NCBI RefSeq assembly: GCF_036320485.1
Contig: NZ_CP132911.1
Location: 3,410,001 to 3,474,000 of the forward strand
From: Dyella sp. A6
GTDB taxonomy: Bacteria > Pseudomonadota > Gammaproteobacteria > Xanthomonadales > Rhodanobacteraceae
Length of the DNA: 64,000 nucleotides
Reading direction: 5' to 3'
The notes under the pieces were generated by a model that was not told the DNA's origin, ran no database searches, and saw only the letters and a list, made by a program, of their open reading frames with translations. A program made the position numbers and the translations under genes. Below, piece by piece: positions 44,123 to 52,728 of this stretch (its first letter is position 1; the number at the start of each line of letters is the position of its first letter).

Positions 44123-44338
44123 GTGGAAACCATCTCAAAGATTGCGCTGGTGGTCATGTTCCTGGTGGTCGTGTTCAACCTCGGCCAGGCCCTCTATTTC
44201 ATGATGACCGACAAGGACGACGACCGGCGCACGGTGTGGGCGCTGACCCGGCGCATTGGCCTGTCACTGGTGCTGATCGCCATGGTGATCGTCGGCTACA
44301 AGCTGGGCTGGATCCACCCGCACGGCGTCGGCCAGTAA
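44123..44338 (+). CDS. twin-transmembrane protein (DUF2909-like)
   Basis: 71 residues with two membrane segments (about 5-27 and 44-62) joined by a charged loop DKDDDRRTVWALTRRIG. It matches the small DUF2909 proteins found beside cytochrome oxidase genes, whose role is unknown. The start is a GTG at 44123 with a poor ribosome-binding site. It is divergent from surf1 and convergent with ctaE, thus the only plus-strand gene in the oxidase cluster. Confidence 0.7.
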   Translation: METISKIALVVMFLVVVFNLGQALYFMMTDKDDDRRTVWALTRRIGLSLVLIAMVIVGYKLGWIHPHGVGQ

Positions 44339-44409
44339 GTCTAGCCGGCCTGCCACGCAGGCCGAAGTGCCTGCGTCACCGCGTACGGCCATGTGCCAGC
44401 CTGCAAAAC

Positions 44410-44437
44410 GCATCGCCCGCCTTGCGGCGGGCGATGC
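44410..44437 (-). terminator. terminator of ctaE (between convergent genes)
   Basis: 12-bp perfect stem GCATCGCCCGCC / GGCGGGCGATGC with a TTGC loop. On the minus strand it is followed by GTTTTG, which suits termination of ctaE; the plus-strand side has no T-run. Confidence 0.7.
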
Positions 44438-44465
44438 ACGTTGACGCGTACGGCACAAAGCCGAA

Positions 44466-45353
44466 TCAGAGTACGTAGACGAAAAGGAACAGGCCCAGCC
44501 AGACCACGTCAACGAAGTGCCAGTACCAGGCCACGGCCTCGAAACCGAAATGGTGTTCCTTGTCGAAATGGCCCGCCAGTACGCGCAGCCAGATGATCGC
44601 CAGCATGATCGTGCCCAGAGTCACGTGCAGGCCATGGAAGCCGGTCAGCATGAAGAAGGTGGCGCCATACACACCGGTGTGCAGGGTCAGGTGCAGCTCG
44701 CGGTAGGCTTCCATGTACTCGTTGGCCTGGCTGAACACGAAGCAGGCACCCAGCAGCACGGTCACGCCCAGGAACACCAGCACCTTGCCACGGTGGCCTC
44801 CGCGCAACGCATGGTGCGCAATGGTGACCGTCACGCTGGAGCTCAGCAGTATCAGCGTATTCAGCAGCGGCAAGCCCCACGGCACCACCGTCTGGAAGTC
44901 GCCACCGATGTGGTCGGGCCCGTTGCCGCCACCCGCACCCCACGACGCGGCATAGTGGCTCCACAGGTACTCGTGCGTCAGCACGCCGTGCCCGTGTCCG
45001 CCCAGCCAGGGCACCGAGAAGGTCCGCAAGTAGAACAGCGCGCCGAAAAAGGCGCCGAAGAACATCACCTCGGAGAAGATGAACCACATCATGCCCATGC
45101 GGAACGACGTGTCCACCTGATGGTTGTAGCGACCGGCAAGCGACTCGCGGATGACCGACCGGAACCAGCCGAAGAACATCAGCAGGACCCCGATCGCACC
45201 GACCAGTATCACCGTCTTGCCGAACCCCGCCTCGCCCGGCTCGGCATTCAGCCAGTGCGCCGCCCCGAAAACCGTGAGGAAGAGCACCACCGCCGCAACG
45301 ATCGGCCACTGGCTCTTGCTCGGTACGTAGTAGATGTCTTGCTGCTGACCCAT
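44466..45353 (-). CDS. ctaE: cytochrome c oxidase subunit III
   Basis: Membrane subunit of the aa3 oxidase, 295 residues with about seven segments. FRMGMMWFIFSEVMFFGAFFGALFYLR (about 85-111) includes the conserved Glu/Phe proton-uptake region, and QANEYMEAYRELHLTLHTGVYGATFFMLTGFHGLHVTLGT and FGFEAVAWYWHFVDVVWLGLFLFVYVL at the end are family signatures. The start at 45353 (MGQQQDIYYVPSKSQW) fits the family. It is followed by a strong terminator, so the front of the operon (ctaC-ctaD-orf-ctaE) forms one unit. Confidence 0.95.
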   Translation of the reverse strand: MGQQQDIYYVPSKSQWPIVAAVVLFLTVFGAAHWLNAEPGEAGFGKTVILVGAIGVLLMFFGWFRSVIRESLAGRYNHQVDTSFRMGMMWFIFSEVMFFGAFFGALFYLRTFSVPWLGGHGHGVLTHEYLWSHYAASWGAGGGNGPDHIGGDFQTVVPWGLPLLNTLILLSSSVTVTIAHHALRGGHRGKVLVFLGVTVLLGACFVFSQANEYMEAYRELHLTLHTGVYGATFFMLTGFHGLHVTLGTIMLAIIWLRVLAGHFDKEHHFGFEAVAWYWHFVDVVWLGLFLFVYVL

Positions 45354-45418
45354 GGCGATTTCCCGTGGATGTGCGAGTGACTTCCGGTTACCGGGCCCGT
45401 TCCGGCGTGCAAATGCGG

Positions 45419-45610
45419 TTAGCGCAGACCCAGATGCTGGATCCACAACAAATGGACAATCGACAACACGAAGAACGACACGGCCACCGCCCCGGCAATC
45501 ATGGCCGTACGTCGCGCCCGCCGCAGACGTACGGCCTGCGACGGATCCAGCGCCTGCCGGTTCAGCGTCACGCGAGCGTTTTCGGGCTTGCCGGACATCG
45601 AACCGTCCAT
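45419..45610 (-). CDS. small single-pass membrane protein of the cytochrome oxidase operon
   Basis: 63 residues. A soluble N-terminus (MDGSMSGKPENARVTLNRQA) precedes an Arg cluster and one membrane segment (about 37-57, MIAGAVAVSFFVLSIVHLLWI), so the Arg side should be cytoplasmic. GAGGA lies 9 nt upstream of the ATG. It lies 4 nt downstream of ctaD and 65 nt before ctaE, where many proteobacteria have a small assembly protein and ctaG (Cox11). No ctaG gene is found here. The precise function is unknown. Confidence 0.65.
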   Translation of the reverse strand: MDGSMSGKPENARVTLNRQALDPSQAVRLRRARRTAMIAGAVAVSFFVLSIVHLLWIQHLGLR

Positions 45611-45614
45611 CGGA

Positions 45615-47231
45615 TCAGTCCTCGACGTGCCCGTGAGCGAGCTCGTCGTCGCGGATGATCGGCGCGACCGCGAACGTGTGGTGCGGCGCCGGCGAGGGCA
45701 CCGTCCATTCCAGCCCTCTGGCACCGTCCCAGACGCGGTCGGTGGCCTTCTTCTTGGACAGGAACACGCCGTGGATCAGCACGCCGACGAAGATCAGCTG
45801 CGACGCACCGAACAGGAAGCCGCCGATCGAGCTGATCATGTTGAAGTCGGCGAAGGCCACGTTGTAGTCGGCCACGCGCCTTGGCATGCCGGCCAGGCCC
45901 AGGAAGTGCTGCGGGAAGAACAGCACGTTCACCCACACCACGCTGTTCCAGAAGTGGATCTTGGCCCAGGTTTCCGAATACATCCGTCCGGTCCACTTCG
46001 GCAGCCAGTAATAGACGCCGGCAATGATCGCGAACGCGGCGCCGGTCACCAGCACGTAGTGGAAATGCGCCACCACGAAGTAGGTGTCGTGGTACTGGAA
46101 GTCGGCCGGCACCAGGGCCAGCATCAGGCCGGAGAAGCCGCCAATGGTGAACAGAATGACGAAGGCCACCGCGAACAGCATCGGTGTCTCGAAAGTCATC
46201 GAGCCGCCCCACATGGTCGCCACCCAGTTGAACACCTTCACTCCGGTCGGCACCGCGATCAGCATGGTGGAGTACATGAAGAAGATCTCCGCCCCCATCG
46301 GCAGACCCACCGTGAACATGTGGTGCGCCCAGACGATGAACGACAGGAAGGCGATCGAGGCGGTGGCCATCACCATCGCCTTGTAGCCGAACAGCGGCTT
46401 GCGCGAGAACGTCGGGATGATCTCCGAGATGATCCCGAACGCGGGCAGGATCATGATGTACACCTCGGGGTGCCCGAAGAACCAGAAGATGTGCTGGTAC
46501 AGCAGCGGATCGCCGCCGCCGGCCGCATTGAAGAAGTTGGTGCCGAAATACTTGTCGGTGAGCAGCATGGTCACCGCACCGGCCAGCACCGGCATCACGG
46601 CGATCAGCAGGAAGGCCGTGATCAGCCAGGTCCACACGAACACCGGCATCTTCAGCAGATCCATGCCGGGGGCACGCATGTTGAGGATGGTCGCGATGAT
46701 GTTGATCGCGCCCATGATCGAGCTGATGCCCATCAGGTGGATCGCGAACACCGTGTAGGACAAGGCATTGCTCTGCAGCGACAGCGGTGCATAGAGGGTC
46801 CAGCCGCTGGCCTCGCTGCCGCCGGGAAGAAACAGGGTGGAGAGCAGCAGCGTGAAGGCGAACGGCAGTATCCAGAACGACAGGTTGTTCATGCGCGGCA
46901 GCGCCATGTCCGGCGCGCCGACCATCAGCGGGATCATCCAGTTACCGAGGCCGACGAAGGCCGGCATGATCGCGCCGAAGATCATCACCAGCGCATGCAT
47001 GGTGATCATCTCGTTGAAGAAATAAGGCTGCACCAGTTGCAGCCCAGGTTTGAACAGCTCGGCGCGGATCACCATCGCGAAGCTGCCGCCGATGAAGAAC
47101 ATCAGCAGCGCGAAAACCAGGTACAGGGTGCCGATGTCCTTGTGGTTGGTGGACATCACCCAGCGTTGGAAGAAGCCTTTTGGCGCGCCGTGGTGCTCAT
47201 CGTGATGATCGTGGGTGGCTTCGTGGGCCAT
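45615..47231 (-). CDS. ctaD: cytochrome c oxidase subunit I
   Basis: Catalytic subunit with haem a, haem a3 and CuB; twelve membrane segments, 538 residues. STNHKDIGTLYLVFALLMFFIGG, GLGNWMIPLMVGAPDMALPRMNN, FFGHPEVYIMILPAFGIISEI (CuB His and the cross-linked Tyr region), WAHHMFTVGLP (two CuB His) and HDTYFVVAHFHYVLVTGA (haem His) are all present. A His-rich N-terminus (HEATHDHHDEHHGAPKG) is typical of xanthomonads. The ATG at 47231 is 58 nt after ctaC. Confidence 0.97.
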   Translation of the reverse strand: MAHEATHDHHDEHHGAPKGFFQRWVMSTNHKDIGTLYLVFALLMFFIGGSFAMVIRAELFKPGLQLVQPYFFNEMITMHALVMIFGAIMPAFVGLGNWMIPLMVGAPDMALPRMNNLSFWILPFAFTLLLSTLFLPGGSEASGWTLYAPLSLQSNALSYTVFAIHLMGISSIMGAINIIATILNMRAPGMDLLKMPVFVWTWLITAFLLIAVMPVLAGAVTMLLTDKYFGTNFFNAAGGGDPLLYQHIFWFFGHPEVYIMILPAFGIISEIIPTFSRKPLFGYKAMVMATASIAFLSFIVWAHHMFTVGLPMGAEIFFMYSTMLIAVPTGVKVFNWVATMWGGSMTFETPMLFAVAFVILFTIGGFSGLMLALVPADFQYHDTYFVVAHFHYVLVTGAAFAIIAGVYYWLPKWTGRMYSETWAKIHFWNSVVWVNVLFFPQHFLGLAGMPRRVADYNVAFADFNMISSIGGFLFGASQLIFVGVLIHGVFLSKKKATDRVWDGARGLEWTVPSPAPHHTFAVAPIIRDDELAHGHVED

Positions 47232-47289
47232 GGCCTTGCACCTCTACCTGTGATTCGTTCGCGTGGAAACGTCTCGAAATAGCGGAAGA

Positions 47290-48228
47290 TCAACCCTGAC
47301 CGGCTGGTTGCGGCGATGAGACCTGCGCTGCCTCCGGTGTGGCGGCGCTGGCGGCCGGCGACGGCGCCGCGGCCTTCTCCTTGGCTGCCAGCCACTTGGC
47401 GAAGTCCTTCCTCGACACCGCCTTCACAACGATCGGCATGAAGGCATGGTCCTGGCCACAAAGGTAGGCGCACTGACCGCGATAGACACCCGGCTTGGTG
47501 ATGTTGGCCCATGCCGTGTTGATCATCCCGGGGATGGCATCCATCTGCCAGCCGAAGGCGGGCACGAACCACGCGTGGATCACGTCGCCCGAGCCGATCA
47601 GGAAGCGGATCTTGGTATGGATCGGCACCACCAGCGGGTGATCGACATTGAGCAGATAGGTGTTGTAGCCGTTGGTCTTCACCGCGTACGGATCGAGGCC
47701 GGAATCCAGCTGCCGGGTCTCGTTGCTGAGCTCGTCCAGCTTGGACATGAAGCCGACGTGGGAGATCGGCTTGCCCTGGTAGTCGAGGTAGTCGTAGCGC
47801 CATTTCCACTGGTAGCCGGTGACCTTGATGGTCATCTGCGAGCCGCTCAGGTCGTAGAACTTGCGCATACCTTCGGTGGACAGCCACGCCAGGCAGACCA
47901 GGATGATCACCGGAATCGTCGTCCAGATGATCTCGACCATGGTGTTGTGGGACCACTTCTCCGCCACCGCGCCACGCGACCTGCGGAAGCGGAACATGGC
48001 GACGAACATCGCGCCAAAGACCAGCACGCCGATGACCGTGCACACCGACAGCGAGATCATGTTCAGGTCATAGGGGATCCGCGAGTAGGTGGTCACGCCC
48101 TTGGTCATGTTCATCTGCCAGGGCACCGGGTTGGCCCGGAGCGACCCGGCCGCCAGCGCGAACATACCTGCCATCACCACCGCAATCACGTGCTTTGAGC
48201 TGTGCTGCCTGATGCCGCCAGATGTCAT
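47290..48228 (-). CDS. ctaC: cytochrome c oxidase subunit II
   Basis: Carries the CuA centre that takes electrons from cytochrome c. The protein has 312 residues. An N-terminal signal precedes two membrane segments, the periplasmic cupredoxin domain (GYQWKWRYDYLD is the electron-entry Trp region) and CuA ligands in YRGQCAYLCGQDHAFMPIVV. The position normally occupied by Glu in C-x-E-x-C is Tyr here; that ligand is a backbone carbonyl, so CuA should still form. An Ala/Pro-rich tail of about 30 residues follows. The start is ATG 48228 with AAGGTG 6 nt upstream; an in-frame GTG at 48237 is possible. It is the first gene of the oxidase run. Confidence 0.95.
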   Translation of the reverse strand: MTSGGIRQHSSKHVIAVVMAGMFALAAGSLRANPVPWQMNMTKGVTTYSRIPYDLNMISLSVCTVIGVLVFGAMFVAMFRFRRSRGAVAEKWSHNTMVEIIWTTIPVIILVCLAWLSTEGMRKFYDLSGSQMTIKVTGYQWKWRYDYLDYQGKPISHVGFMSKLDELSNETRQLDSGLDPYAVKTNGYNTYLLNVDHPLVVPIHTKIRFLIGSGDVIHAWFVPAFGWQMDAIPGMINTAWANITKPGVYRGQCAYLCGQDHAFMPIVVKAVSRKDFAKWLAAKEKAAAPSPAASAATPEAAQVSSPQPAGQG

Positions 48229-48249
48229 GTCTTGCACCTTGTGTTGGAC

Positions 48250-48735
48250 TTACCTGTGCAGCCGGCCGTTCAGCCTGTCCAGCAGCACCTCGAGTTTCCG
48301 GGACAGCTCGACACGTTCCCCGTCGGAGAGGAAAGCACCGATCTCCAGCTCGCGCCCATGCGACGACAGTAACAGGTGACGCCGCCCGTTGCCGGACTTG
48401 AGCCGCACACGTACCCAATATGTCTGAAACTGCGTACTGCGCTTCGTCGGCAACGACTGCACCAGCAACGAAGCAGCATCCAGCACAATCCGTTCGCCAC
48501 GATCGCCTGCGCGCCATGCCACGCTCAAGGCAATGGCCAAAGCGCATGCCTCCAACAAGGCGAACAGCGGCGCAAACACATTCCCCTGCCAGGCCCCCAA
48601 GCCTGCCGTTGTCAGCACCAGTGCCACCGTGACCCCGATCAGGCGACGCAGACCGCGGCGGCTCAGGGCGCGGTTGGGCTGGAGCCACAACGTCACGCAG
48701 GGCGAGCCGGGAACGGCTGGTCGAAGCACGATCAT
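48250..48735 (-). CDS. DUF2244 membrane protein
   Basis: 161 residues with two adjacent membrane segments (about 32-68, separated by GAWQGN) and a soluble beta-rich C-terminal half (TQFQTYWVRVRLKSGN, LLLSSHGRELEIGAFLSDGERVELSRKLEVLL) that is the DUF2244 pattern. The function is unknown; members often lie directly upstream of ctaC as here (21-nt gap, same strand), hinting at a link to oxidase biogenesis. The start at 48735 has a weak ribosome-binding site. Confidence 0.82.
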   Translation of the reverse strand: MIVLRPAVPGSPCVTLWLQPNRALSRRGLRRLIGVTVALVLTTAGLGAWQGNVFAPLFALLEACALAIALSVAWRAGDRGERIVLDAASLLVQSLPTKRSTQFQTYWVRVRLKSGNGRRHLLLSSHGRELEIGAFLSDGERVELSRKLEVLLDRLNGRLHR

Positions 48736-48936
48736 GGAAGTCCGGCGTGCCTGGAACGACCCGATAATAGGATGGGCCGCCGCAGCGGGCAAGAATGCCG
48801 CAGAAGCTTGATCTGCGACGAGTTCTTGCCGGCGCAAAACGGGGCGTGCAGGGGACCGCTGGAATGCACATGCGCGCGGGCTTTTTCTGAGCGTACAATC
48901 GCGCGATTTGCCCCACCCCCACTCGGTTTCGCCCCC

Positions 48937-51900
48937 GTGACACAAGCCATTCTCAGCCCCGAACTCCCTACCTCCATCGAGCCGGCCCGCGTGCGCATCA
49001 CCGCCGCCTGGCTGCGCGACGAAACCGAAGCAGTCAACGATCTGCTCGCCCAGGCCACCCTCCCTCCGGCCGAGCGCGAGCTGGTGATCGACACCGCCGC
49101 CGGACTGGTCTCCCGCGTGCGCGTGCGAGCGAAGGATCAGAGTGCGGTGGAATCCTTCATGCGCCAGTACGACCTCTCGTCCGAGGAAGGCGTCCTGCTG
49201 ATGTGCGTGGCCGAAGCGCTGCTGCGCATTCCGGACAAAGCGACCGCCGACAAGCTGATCCGCGACAAGCTGGGCGACGCCAACTGGAAGCGGCACCTGG
49301 GCCAGAGCGAGTCGCTGTTCGTCAACGCCTCCACCTGGGGTCTGATGCTCACCGGCCGTCTGGTCAACCTGGCCGAGGAAACCCGGCACGACGTCACCGG
49401 CGCGCTGCGGCGGCTGGTCGGCCGCGCCGGTGAGCCGGCGATCCGCCTGGCCGTACGCCAGGCCATGCGCATCATGGGCTTCCAGTTCGTGATGGGACGC
49501 AACATCGGCGAGGCGCTGGACCGCTGCGCCAAGAAGGAAAACGCGGTCTACCGCTATTCCTACGACATGCTGGGCGAATCCGCGCTTACCGCCGGGACCG
49601 CCGAGCGTTATCAGGAAGACTATCGGCGGGCAATTGCCGCGATCGGCTCCCGCGGGCCGTTCGCCAACCACACCGACGCACCATCGATCTCGGTCAAGCT
49701 GTCCGCGCTGCATCCGCGCTACGAGGTAGCCAAGCGCGAGCTGGCCCGCCGCCAGCTCACCGAGAAGCTGCTGGAGCTGTCGCAACTGGCCATGAAGCAG
49801 GGCATCGCGCTCTCCGTGGATGCCGAAGAGGCGGACCGCCTCGAACTCTCGCTCGACATCATTGGCGACGTATTCGCTCATCCCTCGCTCGAAGGCTGGA
49901 ACGGTCTCGGCATCGTGGTGCAGGCGTATTCGAAGCGTACGCCGTTCGTCATCGACTGGCTGATCGAGACCGCACGTGCGACAAAACGCCGCTGGTACGT
50001 GCGTCTGGTCAAGGGCGCCTACTGGGATGCCGAGATCAAGCGTGCGCAGGAACAGGGGCTGGCCGGCTATCCGCTGTACACGCGCAAGCCGAACACCGAC
50101 GTGTCCTATCTCGCCTGCGCACGCAAGCTGTTCGATGCGGGCAGCGACCTGATCTATCCGCAGTTCGCCACCCACAACGCCCATTCCATTGCCGCAGTGC
50201 ATCACATCGCGCGCGGCCGGCCGTTCGAGTTCCAGCGCCTGCATGGCATGGGCACCGACCTGTATGCCGAGGTGATCGGCAAGGACAAGCTGGACGTGCC
50301 CTGCCGCGTGTATGCACCGGTCGGCTCGCACGAGGACCTGCTGCCCTACCTGGTGCGCCGCCTGCTCGAGAACGGTGCCAACACCAGCTTCGTCAACCGC
50401 GTGGTGGACGAGAGCCTGCCGGTGCGCGAGCTGGTCGCCGACCCATGCGAGACCGTGCGCGGCTTCACCTCCATCCCCCATCCGCGCATCCCGCTGCCGG
50501 TCAACCTCTACGGTGACAATTCTGTGCTTGCGCAGAACGCCACTTCGATAACTCGGAAGAATTCCATGGGCGTCAACTTCTCCAACGACAACGAACTGAA
50601 GGCCCTCGCCGAGGCCGTCAACGCCAACAGCGGTACCTGGACCGCCGCGCCGCTGGTGCCCGGTGCCCAGCCCGCCGGCCCGGTGATCCAGGTGACCAAC
50701 CCGGCCGATCGTCGCCAGCACGTGGGCAGCTACACCAGCGCCGACGCTGCGACCGTCGACATCGCCCTGGCCAATGCCGTGGCGGCCCAGCCCGACTGGG
50801 ACCGCCTGCCCGCCGCCAGCCGTGCCGCGATCCTCGAACATGCCGCCGACCAGCTCGAGGCACGCCGCGGCGAATTCATCGCGCTGTGCGTGCGCGAGGC
50901 CGGCAAGAGCCTGCCCGACGCCATCGCCGAGATCCGCGAGGCTGCCGACTTCCTGCGCTACTACGCCGCCATGGCGCGGCGCCTGTTCGGCCAGCCCGAA
51001 CAGCTGCCCGGCCCCACCGGCGAGACCAACCAGCTGTTCCTCAACGGTCGCGGCGCATTCGTCTGCATCAGCCCGTGGAACTTCCCGCTGGCGATCTTCG
51101 TGGGCCAGGTCAGCGCAGCGCTGGCTGCCGGCAACAGCGTGATCGCCAAGCCCGCCGAGCAGACCTCGCTGATCGGCTATGCCGCGGTGAAGCTGCTGCA
51201 CGAGGCCGGCGTCCCGCAGAACGTGCTGCAGTACGTGCCCGGCGACGGCGCCGTGGTCGGCGTCGCCCTGACCCGCGACCCGCGCGTGGCCGGTGTGGCC
51301 TTCACCGGCTCCACCGACACCGCCTGGGCGATCAACCGCGCCCTGGCCGCGCGCAACGCGCCGATCGCCGCCCTGATCGCCGAGACCGGCGGGCAGAACG
51401 CGATGATCGCCGACTCGTCCGCCCTGCCCGAACAGATCGTCAAGGACGTGGTCGCCTCGGCCTTCCAGTCGGCCGGACAGCGCTGCTCGGCCTCGCGCGT
51501 GCTGTTCGTGCAGCAGGACATCGCCGACAAGGTCATCGGCATGCTGGCCGGTGCGATGGCCGAGCTCAAGGTGGGCGACCCTGGCCAGCTCAGCACCGAC
51601 GTGGGCCCGGTGATCGACGAGGACGCCCGGCAGATCCTGGTCGACCACGCCGCACGCATGGACAAAGAAGCGAAGCTGATCGCCGAGGCGTCGATCGACG
51701 CCGACGTGGCCGCCCACGGCACCTTCTTCGCCCCGCGTGCCTATGAAATCCCTTCGCTGGACGTGCTCAAGCGCGAAGTGTTCGGCCCGGTGCTGCACGT
51801 GATCCGCTGGAACGGCGAGGATCTGCCCAAGGTCGTCGAGCAGATCAACGCGACCGGTTACGGCCTGACCCTGGGTGTGCACAGCCGCATCGACGACACG

Positions 51901-52125
51901 GTGGAATACATCCACAGCCACGCGCGCGTGGGCAACTGCTACGTCAACCGCAACCAGATCGGCGCCGTGGTGGGCGTGCAGCCGTTCGGCGGCGAAGCCC
52001 TGTCGGGTACCGGTCCGAAGGCAGGCGGCCCGCACTACCTGCTGCGTTTCGCCGGCGAACGCACGCTGACCATCAACACCACCGCCGCGGGCGGCAACGC
52101 CTCGCTGCTCACCATCGGCGAATAA
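48937..52125 (+). CDS. putA: bifunctional proline dehydrogenase/glutamate-semialdehyde dehydrogenase
   Basis: Oxidises proline to glutamate in two steps, feeding electrons to quinone. The protein has 1062 residues: too short for the N-terminal ribbon-helix-helix of E. coli PutA (1320), so it is enzymatic only and not a repressor. The proline dehydrogenase barrel is at about 130-480 (NHTDAPSISVKLSALHPRYE, VRLVKGAYWDAEIKRAQ, YPQFATHNAHSI); aldehyde dehydrogenase at about 560-1040 (SPWNFPLAIFVGQVS, ETGGQNAMIADSSALPEQ, catalytic Cys in SAGQRCSASRVLF). The start is a GTG at 48937. A TACAAT hexamer (48894-48899) may be the -10 box, with no convincing -35. Confidence 0.96.
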   Translation: MTQAILSPELPTSIEPARVRITAAWLRDETEAVNDLLAQATLPPAERELVIDTAAGLVSRVRVRAKDQSAVESFMRQYDLSSEEGVLLMCVAEALLRIPDKATADKLIRDKLGDANWKRHLGQSESLFVNASTWGLMLTGRLVNLAEETRHDVTGALRRLVGRAGEPAIRLAVRQAMRIMGFQFVMGRNIGEALDRCAKKENAVYRYSYDMLGESALTAGTAERYQEDYRRAIAAIGSRGPFANHTDAPSISVKLSALHPRYEVAKRELARRQLTEKLLELSQLAMKQGIALSVDAEEADRLELSLDIIGDVFAHPSLEGWNGLGIVVQAYSKRTPFVIDWLIETARATKRRWYVRLVKGAYWDAEIKRAQEQGLAGYPLYTRKPNTDVSYLACARKLFDAGSDLIYPQFATHNAHSIAAVHHIARGRPFEFQRLHGMGTDLYAEVIGKDKLDVPCRVYAPVGSHEDLLPYLVRRLLENGANTSFVNRVVDESLPVRELVADPCETVRGFTSIPHPRIPLPVNLYGDNSVLAQNATSITRKNSMGVNFSNDNELKALAEAVNANSGTWTAAPLVPGAQPAGPVIQVTNPADRRQHVGSYTSADAATVDIALANAVAAQPDWDRLPAASRAAILEHAADQLEARRGEFIALCVREAGKSLPDAIAEIREAADFLRYYAAMARRLFGQPEQLPGPTGETNQLFLNGRGAFVCISPWNFPLAIFVGQVSAALAAGNSVIAKPAEQTSLIGYAAVKLLHEAGVPQNVLQYVPGDGAVVGVALTRDPRVAGVAFTGSTDTAWAINRALAARNAPIAALIAETGGQNAMIADSSALPEQIVKDVVASAFQSAGQRCSASRVLFVQQDIADKVIGMLAGAMAELKVGDPGQLSTDVGPVIDEDARQILVDHAARMDKEAKLIAEASIDADVAAHGTFFAPRAYEIPSLDVLKREVFGPVLHVIRWNGEDLPKVVEQINATGYGLTLGVHSRIDDTVEYIHSHARVGNCYVNRNQIGAVVGVQPFGGEALSGTGPKAGGPHYLLRFAGERTLTINTTAAGGNASLLTIGE

Positions 52126-52136
52126 GCACGGTTTCC

Positions 52137-52164
52137 GTGGCGGGTCATTCTGACGGCCCGCCAC
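52137..52164. terminator. convergent terminator between putA and the ArsR gene
   Basis: 8-bp stem GTGGCGGG / CCCGCCAC (plus one flanking C-G pair) with a 12-nt loop, 12 nt after the putA stop codon and 49 nt beyond the arsR-type stop on the other strand. No U-run. Confidence 0.45.
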
Positions 52165-52212
52165 GACACGGAAGACATGCGTTGCGGACTGCTTCGCGAT
52201 CCCGACCGGCAG

Positions 52213-52620
52213 TCAGCGACCGCCGGTCCGCTTTTTCGCATTCGCGGCACCCGCCACCGTCTTGCGGGTGGTCCGGCGTGACGGCGACGCCTGCGTCGAC
52301 TGCACCCGGTGCGCCGCCAGAATGGCGGGAATCAGACCGGGGAAGCGCTGCTCGATTTCCTTGCATCGCGTGGTGCTGCGCATTTCCACACCGGCGCGCT
52401 CGCTGTGGATCAGGCCAGCGTCGCGCAGCACCTTGAAGTGCTGCGACAGGGATGACTTGGGAATGGTGCGGTCAGACACCTGCTGCAAGGCCGTGCAGGT
52501 CGCCGCACCGTCCAGCGCCGCCAGCTTGGCGTAGATGGAGACCCGCACGGGATCGGACAGCGCATGGAGGATGCCCTCCACCGTGATGTCGTCGATCGCT
52601 GGATGAAACAGTGGACGCAT
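52213..52620 (-). CDS. ArsR-family winged-helix repressor
   Basis: 135 residues. The ArsR/SmtB-type winged helix spans about 10-90: GILHALSDPVRVSIYAKLA is helix 1-2 and IPKSSLSQHFKVLRDAGLIHSERAG is the recognition helix and wing. The metal-box cysteines of ArsR/SmtB are missing (only isolated Cys are present), so it is probably a non-metal, redox- or ligand-sensing member. A basic tail of about 35 residues (SPSRRTTRKTVAGAANAKKRTGGR) is unusual. It is divergent from the SDR gene, 108 nt apart, with a palindrome between them, so it most likely represses itself and the SDR. Confidence 0.88.
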   Translation of the reverse strand: MRPLFHPAIDDITVEGILHALSDPVRVSIYAKLAALDGAATCTALQQVSDRTIPKSSLSQHFKVLRDAGLIHSERAGVEMRSTTRCKEIEQRFPGLIPAILAAHRVQSTQASPSRRTTRKTVAGAANAKKRTGGR

Positions 52621-52656
52621 GAGGTCATTTTACTCGCCCCTTGAATGCAGGCTCCA

Positions 52657-52677
52657 TAGTTCATATATCTTGAACTA
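52657..52677. promoter_or_regulatory. operator between the ArsR gene and the SDR gene
   Basis: Perfect inverted repeat TAGTTCA-TATATCT-TGAACTA (7-bp arms, 7-bp centre), 36 nt from the repressor start and 51 nt from the SDR start. Size and AT-rich symmetry suit an ArsR dimer. The SDR promoter probably overlaps it. Confidence 0.6.
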
Positions 52678-52728
52678 CAGCAGTAAAGAACCCAGTTCGC
52701 CCACGTCATCCCACGCAGGAAACACCCC

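Noticed and set aside
45501..47282. 593-codon plus-strand frame opposite ctaD
   Set aside because: Complement of subunit I, compositionally His/Arg/Gln-rich with no domain.
48250..52164. Very long open frame on the minus strand opposite putA (1304 codons)
   Set aside because: It is the complement of the PutA reading frame in GC-rich DNA; its translation has no recognisable domain except where it joins the real DUF2244 protein at its end.
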